The position numbers were made by a program, and so were the translations under genes. Of a stretch of 64,000 nt of DNA, positions 1 through 21,985 are shown one piece after another. Position 1 is the stretch's first letter. Every line of letters begins with the position of its first letter. Source of the stretch: Rhea pennata (lineage: Eukaryota; Chordata; Aves; Rheiformes; Rheidae); the NCBI RefSeq assembly GCF_028389875.1, contig NW_026907680.1, positions 1 to 64,000 on the forward strand, in the 5' to 3' direction. The notes beneath the pieces were generated by a model. That model saw only the letters and a program-made list of their open reading frames with translations. It searched no databases and was not told the origin of the DNA.

Positions 1-3000
1 GAGCATGCCGTTGTTCTGCACCTGCAACGGAGAGCCCATCAGCGGGGCGAGCGCCATGGCCGTGCCCTGGGCACCCTGCAGCGCCCTTTGCGGGCCGCCG
101 GCGAGGAGCCGGGCGGGCTACGGGCGCCCGTGGGTGCCGCGGTTTGGGGGCTTACCAGGTCGAAGTGGCAGCTCTGGCAGAGGTAGTGGCCCAGCGCGTT
201 CTGGGTGACGTTGTGGCACTCGCCACACACCAGCCTCCCGTACACCTTGGAGAAGAGCATCGGGGCGAAGACGCCTGCTGGCAGGAGAGGTGGAAGTGGG
301 CGCCAGGCCGCGGCGCGGGACATCCTCCCCCCGCTGGCACCGCCACCGGGGCACTCACCTCCCACGGAGAGGAAGAGCAGGGCCGAGCTGACACCCGCCG
401 AGCGGCTGTTGAACCTCTGCTCCTGGTGCCGGATGCCTCCTATGACCGTGCACAAGCCCTCGGAGAGAACATGGCTGTCAGTGTGACCCCGGCGAGGAGG
501 TCCTGTCCTCCTCCCACGCTGGAGGACGGGGGCTTTCGTGACACAAGCGCCTCCTCCCCGCCGGGCTCACCGGGACCAGGAGGACGCAGCCCACCAGGGT
601 GCCCATCAGCTCTGCCTTGACGATCTCCTCGTAGCACTTGCGGGCGCCCTTGATGAGCGCCTTGATGTAGAAGGTGAGCTCTGTGATGGAGCCGAACGTG
701 GCGTTCACCACCGCCCCCACCGCGACGTTGCTCTGCGCCGAGATGCTGCGGGGAGGCGCAGAGGGTCAACGGGGCGGGAAGCAGCGCCGCGGGGCGGCCT
801 CGGCACCAGGCAGCTGCTCACCTGGCGATGGCCATGCCGATGTAGTAGGAGAGGGGCATGATGGAGAGCAGCGCCAGGGCGAACTTCACGGGCGAGGTCG
901 TCAGCTGGTTGCGCCCGTCCACGTAGCCCGGCACCAGCGTCACCACCACCAGCAGCAGCAGGTCTGCGGCGGCCATCAAGGACATTTCCGAATTGGGGGG
1001 GGCGGTGGTTTTTGAGGGGTGGTACCTCAAGGTGGTGCCCAGTTGACGTGTCCCCCCCTATACACAAAAAGGAAGCAGGGGGGAAAAGGACACTGACAGC
1101 GAAGACGTTGATGCCGTCCACGGCGTACTTGTAGTACTAGGCGTTGACGGCGCGGTAGCAGCACTTGATCACCTCCGCCTCCAGCGGCACGTCCGTCTGC
1201 GGCGGCGGCAGCGGGGCGATGGAAACCAAGCGGGTGACACTGGTCTGGGTGTCCCCCCCGCCAAAAGCCAGCCCATCGAGAGGGGACCCTCCACCCCCAG
1301 CACCAGGGGCCACCCACCATGCGCGGGCGCCGGATGCATACCAGCTCCGGGGGCGGCAGCAGCACCCGGTGGGCCGTGCGGGTGCTCATCTTGGCGATGG
1401 GGATGAGGAAGAAGAGGAGCCAGGCGACGAAGCAGACGAGCCCGTGGGCCAGTGCCAGCGCCGGGTAGCCCAGGCAGAGCCACGCGGCGGCGGCGGCGGC
1501 AGCGCGTTGCTGCAAGGACGGCCCGGTGGCGGCAGGTTTTTAGGGTAGAAAAACCCGAACGGGAGCAGCCGGGCTCCCAAAGAGCCGCCCCTCGGGCCCC
1601 GTTCAGCACCTCCCGCACCGGGCGCTCACCCGGTAGCCGGGGTCCGCGGGGCACCAGCGGCCGGGCGCTGGGCCGCCGAGCAGGGCCGAGGTCTCCCGGG
1701 TGCCGTCGGCCTCCGCGGCGGGACCTTGGCGGACAGTGAGGAGGGGCTGGCGGGGACGGACGTACGGACGGCACCCGGCCGTTACCTCCACCCGCTGGAT
1801 CACTTTGCTGAAGGGCCAGAGGAAGTAGCTGCCCAGGTCCCTGCAGAGCCGCCCTGCGGGGACAGCGGCATCGGGACGCGGGGCAGGACCCCGACACGCA
1901 AGTCCCGTCTCCCACCACGACAGCCCGGCCCGGTCGCACCGGGGACGGGCACCTGGGGAAGACTCACCGTAAGGAGCCCCCACGATGGTGAGGAACATCT
2001 CGGCGGCCACCAGGACGTAGAGGAGCGCCAGCCACCAGCCGAAGAGCAGCGCATAGAGGACGCTGCCCAACGTCACCGTGGAGCCTGCAGACAGCGACCG
2101 GCCCCTCCGCTGCTCCACCAGCCGCTTCGCCACGTGCACAGCGGGGGAGGGGGGGTGTTAACCGGGCTCCCTCCTCCCAACAGGGTTTTGCCGTGAACCC
2201 TAGAGCCTCAGCGGCCGCCCACCTCCAAAGCCGCGGACGACGTTCAGGTTGGAGTAGAGCTCCTTCCTGATCTCCGAGCGGTCCTCCCAGGGCCGGGCGG
2301 TCGCGTGTCTCTTCCACTTCTTGAAGCCGAACTGCAGAGAGGAGAAGGTCGCGGCCAAAGAAAAGACCCCCTCCCCTCCCGCACAGCAGGATGGGCATGG
2401 GCCGCGGGGGTACGGACCCACCTTGTCGTCGTTGGAGAGCTTGTTGGCCTCCACCGCGCTCTCGGCCGTCAGCGTGGTCTTTGAACCGCAGCTCTCGCAC
2501 GCCGGCACCTCGTTCAAGTGCTGCTGGTGGGTGACGACTGCGGGCGAGAGGCGAGCGGGTGTGGGCGCTGGCACAGGGACCCCCCGCGCGGACCCCCCTC
2601 GCCGCTGCCGCCGCCGGGCTCCCTACCGGGCAGGATGCGGAGGGCGAGGATGCGGGGGGCGAGGACGCCGTGGGGGTGGGAGGCCGAGGGCAGGTCGCCA
2701 TGCGGGTCGTTAATGGCGGCGCAGCGGCGGTCGCAGAGCGAGCCCCACCGTGGGCCCTCGCCCCGCACCTCCGGCTCCCCGGCAGCGGCTGCAAGAGAGG
2801 CAGCGGCCAGGATGGGCCGGGCCAGGCTGAGCCGGGCCATGCCGGGCCTGGGAGGCACCGCGCGTTCGATCCCCTGCAGCCCTGGCGCCGCACCGGAGCC
2901 CCTGCTTCCCCCCCCCCCCCGAAAAAAACCCCACCCCTTTCCCAGGCTCATGCACTCCAGCACCCGCTGCAGCCCGACCCAGGAGGGACCCCCCCCCATA

Positions 3001-3968
3001 CTGTGCAAATCGCCCCCCAGGTGCAACACCCCCACCATGGAAAGTCCTCCCCTCCCGGTGCAATGTCCAGGATCCCTCCCCGTGGGTGCAACACCCAGAA
3101 GGGACCTTCCTCCCCTCCCACCTGTGCAATGCTGAGGAGGGACCCACCCCCCCCCCCGTGGAAAGCCCCCCCATTGCAAGGCTCAGAACCCCTCCCATTG
3201 GGTGCAGCACCCCGAAGGGACCTTCCCACGCATCCAGTGCAGAGCCCAGGAGGGGCCCCCGCCCTGGCAAAAACCCTCCCCCCGTGCAAAGCCCCTCCCC
3301 CATGCAATGTCCTGGACTCTTCCCAATGGGTGCAACACCCAGCAGGGACCCTCCCCCCCCCACACTGTGCAATGTCTAGGAGGGATCCCCCCCACACCAG
3401 GCAAATCTGCCCCCCAGGTGCAATGCCCCCCCAGTGCAAAGCGCAGGAGTGATACCCCCCACCCCATGAAGACCCCCCCGGTGCAACACCCAGGAGGGAC
3501 CTTCACCCCCCTCCAGTGCAGTGCCCAGGAGTGACAACTCCCCCACCCTGCAACCCGCCCCCCCCCCGGTGCAATGCCTGGGACCCCTCCCTTTGGTGCA
3601 ACACTCAGGAGGGACCTTCACCCCCCTCCAGTGCAGTGCCCAGGAGTGACAACTCCCCCACCCTGCAACCCGCCCCCCCCCCGGTGCAATGCCTGGGACC
3701 CCTCCCCTTGGGTGCAACACTCAGGAGGGACCTTCGCTCCCTCCCCCCCCCCCGGCCCCACAGTACTCAGTGTCACCCTGTCGCGCCCCCCCCCCCGCCC
3801 CAGTGCACAGCCCAGTTCCGTCCTGCCGCCCAGGGCGAGGCCTGAGAACCCCCCCGACCCCGGCGCGATGCTCGGGCCCCCCCGGCGTGGCGCAACGCGG
3901 CGCTCACCCAGCGCGTCCTGCGGGCAGTGCCTGCGGCGCCCGGGCTCGCCCTCGCCCTCGCCGGCCAT
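1..3968 (-). pseudogene. CAX-type cation/H+ exchanger gene, 5' part (left copy), probably inactivated
   Basis: Encodes the N-terminal part of a Ca2+/cation-proton exchanger (CAX family, related to yeast VNX1 and zebrafish cax1), a polytopic endomembrane antiporter. The start ATG (3968) opens MAGEGEGEPGRRR. Exons read on minus: 3908-3968, 2627-2788, 2422-2537, 2223-2331, 1968-2141, 1786-1853, 1630-1725, 1318-1509, 1094-1196, 822-963, 571-745, 359-458, 156-274, then 1-21 cut by the window. Exon 571-745 carries the CAX core with NATFGSITE. Exon 156-274 encodes a CxxC-x12-CxxC zinc-ribbon-like insert. Lesions: an in-frame TAG at 1137-1139 (plus strand reads cta) in exon 1094-1196. The acceptor of exon 1630-1725 reads caag rather than cagg, moving the AG one base. 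The acceptor at 2142-2143 reads CG. The family call is secure; 'pseudogene' rests on these lesions and could be an assembly error. The C-terminal half would lie to the left of the window. Confidence 0.75.
2890..3780. repeat. GC-rich minisatellite in CAX intron 1
   Basis: Degenerate tandem array built from a phrase like gtgcaacacccaggagggac followed by C-runs. The best-preserved part is a unit of about 117 bp present twice in succession (about 3,480-3,597 and 3,597-3,715). It fills most of the first CAX intron. The second CAX copy starts inside the matching array at 21,985, which ties this repeat to the rearrangement. Confidence 0.85.
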
Positions 3969-4110
3969 GGGGGCGCCGGTAGTGCCGCACCGCCACCGCT
4001 TTTGACGGGCGGCGCCGCGGGCACGCGCAGGGTGCCCCACGCTGCCCTCCCCCCCGCCCACGCGGGGCACCCCACGCGGCCCCGCCCCCCCCATCATCGC
4101 CACGCAGGGA
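3969..4110 (-). promoter_or_regulatory. GC/CpG-rich 5' flank of the left CAX gene
   Basis: Dense CpG sequence directly upstream of the CAX start codon and only about 150 bp beyond the proposed TMEM209 poly(A) signal on the same strand. No TATA box is seen. The promoter role is inferred from position and composition. Confidence 0.35.
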
Positions 4111-4496
4111 AGAGCCTCACACGGGCTTGACAAAACACAGTAATTTAATAAAAAACCCCAATCACCGCTGCGATCCCACCCGCTTTACACACGGTTACAG
4201 CGGCGCCCCGGGCAGCGAGACTCTCCCTTCCCCGCCGGAGGAACGCGCGGCACAGAGGGGCCGCGGGGAGGAAGCCGCGGCGCGGGCGCGCTCGAGGTAG
4301 CTGCCAGCAGGCCGCAGCGACACGAGAAGGTCCCTGCTGCTCGCAGAGAATCCCCGAGGGAAAGGGCGCTGGCACCTCACCTTAACCTCACGTATTACAC
4401 ACACATCCTTCGTATCGCAGTTTTATCCCTCTGTTTAAAAAAATAAACCACATCAACTTCTAACCCCCTTTTTGATTTGCCTGAATTTGCAAGGGA

Positions 4497-17889
<13,393 letters not shown>

Positions 17890-18398
17890 TTAGATTCTCA
17901 CTCTGTACAAGACCTTTAAAAAAGTAAAAAAGCAAAAAGAAATTACATAAAAGGACTTCACATTGAGGTACCAAATCGTGTGTGGTGTTAAGAATGAGCT
18001 TCAGTGGTTTAAAAACAAAAAACAAAAAACAAAAACAAAAAACCCAAAACAATATTCCTCTTATAAACTGCATAAGCACTGTCACCTCTTCACAGTGAAA
18101 CAGTTTCCATTTTCTCCACTGAGGTACAGAGGACAGAAAAGAGAGCCAGATTCCAACAGCGTTTTTGAGAAATAGCATTTTTCGGAATGCTGAAGCAACA
18201 CTGCCTTCTCCAAGCAAGGAAAACAGACCAAGAAAACATCTTGCACAACCTGGCAGTTTTCCTACTGAAAACACCCACCTATCTCCTTCTGTCAGCTCAG
18301 GACAGCTCTGTACCCTCCCCACACCGTCCCCCCTTTACACCACAAAATGCCCTATGTAACAGAAATAACGCTTCCTGCATATTCTACTCCTCTCATCA

Positions 18399-18760
18399 CT
18401 CTAGCACACACCATGCCACACACACACACACACGCGCGGGCGCGCTTGTCACCCGCCGGCAGCCCGCCGCACTCCCAGGCCTCGCTGACAGGCCCTGAGT
18501 CGGCAGCGACACCGCCGCTCCGCTCCGCTCCGCCCCCGAGGGCGCCGCGGCCCAGGCCCAGGCCCAGGCCCCGCCCGCCGCCCCCACCGCAGCCGCCTCC
18601 AACGATTGGTCGCGCAGAGGTGACGTCACCGGAATCAGTTCTGCGGGGGGGGGGCGGGGCGGGGGGGAACGCCGTTGCCGGGGAGATGCCGTTAACGGCG
18701 GGGGGGGGAGGGGGGCGGGGGAGACGACTCCGCTTTTGAAAAACAACGTTCGCCCGTGCA
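18399..18760 (-). promoter_or_regulatory. TMEM209: TMEM209 CpG promoter with CCAAT and CRE elements
   Basis: GC-rich, CpG-dense block upstream of the non-coding first exon. It holds an inverted CCAAT box (ATTGG, 18605-18609) twelve bases from a perfect palindromic CRE (TGACGTCA, 18621-18628), then G-runs and a single X-box-like cgttgccgggg near 18,672. No TATA box. Promoter assignment is from composition, motif pairing and position; the transcription start is not resolved. Confidence 0.65.
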
Positions 18761-19400
18761 CAGCCCGGCCGCTTTCCTACTGAAAACCCCCGCCCGTGTC
18801 CGTCTCCAGACCCTCCGCACACCCCCCCGCCTTTACGCCACAAAATGCCGCACACAACAGCAGTAACACTGGCCACTTTCCCTGCTCCTCCCATCAGCGC
18901 AGGAAACTGCCACGCCTCCCCCGGCCACAGGCTTCAAAACCTCTCAGCTACTTCGTCGCTGAACACAAACATACAAGAGTTACCTCAGAGAACACGCGGT
19001 TTAACTGAAATGACAGGATTTCACACGCACAGCCCTCTCCCACCTCCACCACCCTAGACCCTTCCCCACACCCCCCCCACTCTGGCACACACCACGACAC
19101 GCACGGACACTTGTCACCTGCCAGCGGCCCGCCGCGCTCCCAGGCCTCGCTGACAGGCCCTGAGCGCGCACGCCCCGGCTCCCCCGCAGCCAAACCCCGC
19201 CGACCACAAGCAGACTCGGCCCCGCAACGAGCAGGCGCCCCGGGAGGGCGGCGACACCGCCGCTCCGCTCCGCTCCGCCCCCGAGGGCGCCCAGGCCCCG
19301 CCCCAGGCCCAGGCTCCGCCCGCCGCCCCCACCGCAGCCGCCCTCACCGCAGCCGCCTCCAACGATTGGTCGCGCGGACCCGTGACGTCACTGGAGGCAG
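18760..19400. promoter_or_regulatory. Second tandem copy of the TMEM209 promoter block
   Basis: Repeats the order of sequence seen at about 18,250-18,640: ttcctactgaaaac, a C-rich stretch, ccacaaaatgcc, the caggcctcgctgacaggcc phrase, then ATTGG (19365-19369) and TGACGTCA (19383-19390). The CCAAT-CRE pairing and spacing are kept, with more divergence in the first half. It could drive an alternative TMEM209 start or a divergent transcript toward 19.5 kb; neither is shown by the sequence. Confidence 0.6.
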
Positions 19401-19413
19401 TTCCGCGGGGGCG

Positions 19414-19522
19414 GGGACGCCGTTGCCAGGGGGACGCCGTTGCCAGGGGAACGCCGATCCCAGCCAGACGCCGTTGCCAGGGGGACGCCGTTGCCAGGGG
19501 GACGCCGTTGCCAGAGGGACGC
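19414..19522. repeat. 18-bp minisatellite of X-box (RFX) half-sites
   Basis: About six tandem 18-bp units of gacgccgttgccaggggg. Five keep GTTGCC, the RFX X-box half-site, and the third unit is degenerate. The array sits about 25 bp from the second CCAAT-CRE pair. The repeat is certain; RFX binding is inference from the motif. Confidence 0.85.
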
Positions 19523-20014
19523 TCGCGCAGCCGCCCCGGACGCCCCGGCCGATGGCGCCTGCCCGACCCGGCCGCAAGCGGCCCCAGGCACCATGGCGGC
19601 CCCAGCGCGGCGGCCGCGACGCCCCCCGCGCCCTGCCGCCCGCCTTGGCCGCCACCGGCCGTGCCCACACCCAGCCGTACCCTTCCCCTGCTCGGCTCCC
19701 ACTACGGCCGCGTGCGGGCACAACCCCCGGCTGCCCCACGCCAGAGCCTGGCCAAACGTGTTGCTCCTGCCTGCAAACCTCACCACGAGGAACAGGGAGG
19801 AATAAAAGCACCGCTGGCCGCTGAAAGGGAGCACAACGAGTTACAGCAGACCGCTCTGTGAGCACGGGCCAGCGGACAACCTCAGCTGCTCCAAAACCCT
19901 TCCTGCCTTTGCCTCAGATCCCAAGCACCAACCTGAAAGTAAGAAAGCCTAAAAAAGGAGATTAACTACAAGCCTAGACCGCACAGTTATCGATAAACAC
20001 AGTGTCTAACGCTT
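19523..20014. other. GC-rich intergenic sequence, nothing recognised
   Basis: CpG-rich for its first 150 bases, then ordinary composition. Reading frames here are open on both strands, as expected for GC-rich DNA, and no splice-compatible coding exon or RNA gene is recognised. Confidence 0.5.
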
Positions 20015-20120
20015 GGCCACTCTGTGCAGTGTGCTGTAGGTGACCCTGCTTGAGCAGGGGGGGTTGGACGAGATGATCTCCAGAGGCCCCTTCCAACCTC
20101 CACCCTTCGATGATTCTGTG
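20015..20120 (+). mobile_element. CR1 LINE 3'-end fragment
   Basis: Carries the CR1 tail phrase: gtgaccctgcttgagcaggg, gttggacgagatgatctcc, ccttccaacctcc and a final gattctgtgat. The same fragment occurs inverted at 51,888-52,025, so it predates the inverted duplication. Confidence 0.85.
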
Positions 20121-21985
20121 ATGGGCGCTTTCTCTCGCAGCTCCTGCTGTGGGGGGAATGGAAAATGCGTGGAGGACAAAGAGGCTAGAAGCTGGTCTGA
20201 GGTGCGGATCCTTACCGAGGCTTGTCAGTCTGCAGAGAGAAGGGGACTCAATCCTCATGTAGTGCTGATGAAAGTCTCCCTGAGCAGGCGCTCAAGCAAA
20301 GCTCCTGCATTTGCAGATGCGCACGCACCAGATGGAACGATGAAGCCTGGTCCTCCAGAATCGCCATTGCTAGTGAGGGGCCGCAGGCTTTGCCCTGACT
20401 TGGGCTTGCTGGAGTGTCAAGGTGCAGCAGAGTGGCACTTGGAGGAGGCTCTCCTTCAGCAGCTTAAAGGCCTGCCAGCTTTCCTGAGCTCCTTCGCCCT
20501 TCTGAGCTGCCTCCCCTGGCATCCCCCTAGCAGGTCTCTGCAGAAGGGGAAGCCTGCTCGCCTCAAGGCCAGCCTCTGGGCTCTGATGCTCTCCTTCCTA
20601 CCTGCCCTCAGGCTCTGCAACTCCACTAGTTCCCGGGTGCTACAGCCCAGGTGGCCATGGACGCTGCTGGCACCAAGCCTCCGGGGTGGCCGCTTCCCCT
20701 TCTGGCCCTGGGCACCCGCCTTCTTCCCCTCACACCTGCAAAAGCCCAGCACTCAAGGGCACCCAAGACACACACAAGAGCTGGCAGTTCCCTCCCACCA
20801 CGCAGCCAGCACTGGGCCCCAGCAAGGGGGGCCCAGGCTCAAGCACTTCCTCCCCTCAGAGGCGTACAGCAGCTTTTTCCTCCTCTCCCCACAGGCCCCT
20901 TGAACCCAGGACATGCGTTGGCCATGGCACGGCCCTCTCCACGCCTCTCCCCAGCACCAACAAGACGCAGCACACCCCTAGGCCACAGCCACCGCAGCTG
21001 CAGCTGCAGCCAAAGAGCCACAGCACTACCGCGGCGGAGAGCTGCCCTGGCAGCAGCCCCTGAGCCCTGACTCCTCAGCTCTGCTCTTCAGGACTCCCCA
21101 AAGCTCCCACGCTGCAAACGGACGAGCTCACCACACACCCAGCCAAGAGCCACCCGACTTGGGGCAGTTGGTTTAATTCAGCTGCAGAGAACTTCCTGGG
21201 TGCTCGCGTGGCTCACAAGCAGTGCTGCTGCTGCTGCTGCTGCTGCTGCCGTTGTGGCTGCTGCTGTGGCCACTGCCGCTGCCCCTGGGGCTCCCACTGC
21301 CGTTGCTGCTCTGTCTGACACTGGGTCTTCGTGTGCCGCTGCCACTGCCAGTGGGGCTGCTGTTGAGTCCAGAATTGGAGCTTCCGCTGCCACTGCTGCT
21401 ACGAGCGGGTTTCCCGCTGTGTCCAACATTGCAGCTCCCACTGTCACTGCCGCTGTGTTTGCCGCTGGCACTTGGGCTGCCGCTGTGCCCGCCACTGGGG
21501 CTCCCAGTGACGCTGCCACCGCCAGTGGATCTGCTGCTGCGTCTGCCACTGGGGCTTCCACGGCTGCTGCCGCTGTGTCCGGCACTGCCACTGGGGCTGC
21601 CACTTGGTCTGACAGTGGGGCTTCCAGTGCCACTGGGGCTGCAACTGGGGCTGCCACTGTGTTTGACAGTGGGGTTTCCAGTGCCCCTGCCATTGACACT
21701 GGGGCTGCCGCTGTGTCTTACAGTGGGGCTTCCAGTGCCACTGCCATTGACACTGGGGCTGCCACTGTGTCTTACAGTGGGGCTTCCAGTGCCACTGCCA
21801 TTGACACTGGGGCTGCCGCTTGGTCTGACAGTGGGGCTTCCAGTGCCACTGCCATTGACACTGGGGCTGCCGCTCTGTCTGCCACCGGGGCTCCCGCTGC
21901 CACTGCCACGCTGCCTGCTACTGACACTGGGGCTGCCGTTCTCTTTTGCAGTGGGGCTTCCACTGCCGCTGCCTCTGGGTCCCTT
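20040..21985. repeat. Inverted repeat arm (partner 50,320-51,975)
   Basis: Reverse complement of 50,320-51,975, covering the CR1 tail, about 1 kb of flank of unknown function and the Ser/Gly-rich last exon of the CCDC81-like gene. Arms are nearly identical except for indels; this arm keeps more Ser/Gly repeat units. The arms are separated by about 28 kb. A frame of about 290 codons starting in the CR1 tail is open in both arms. Confidence 0.92.
21173..21985 (-). pseudogene. CCDC81-like gene, detached last exon (Ser/Gly/Arg-rich)
   Basis: Minus-strand frame of SGSGSPT, SGSPSVNG and GHSGS-type repeats ending REHPGSSLQLN, with TAA at 21173-21175. It is the inverted counterpart of the last exon at 50,189 but lacks that exon's start. 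At 21,985 the homology stops inside the CAX intron minisatellite. The frame stays open past the junction, but what follows is CAX antisense, not protein. Longer than the plus-strand copy because TGC stands where that copy has TGA. A fragment, with no promoter or upstream exons on this strand. Confidence 0.8.

Noticed and set aside
2890-3780. CRISPR-like regularly spaced repeats
   Set aside because: No constant direct repeat separated by unique spacers; units abut and are degenerate. This is a eukaryotic intronic minisatellite.
18350-19865. Several overlapping GC-rich frames above 100 codons on both strands
   Set aside because: They cover the CpG promoters and X-box array, overlap each other and carry no domain; few stop codons are expected at this GC content.
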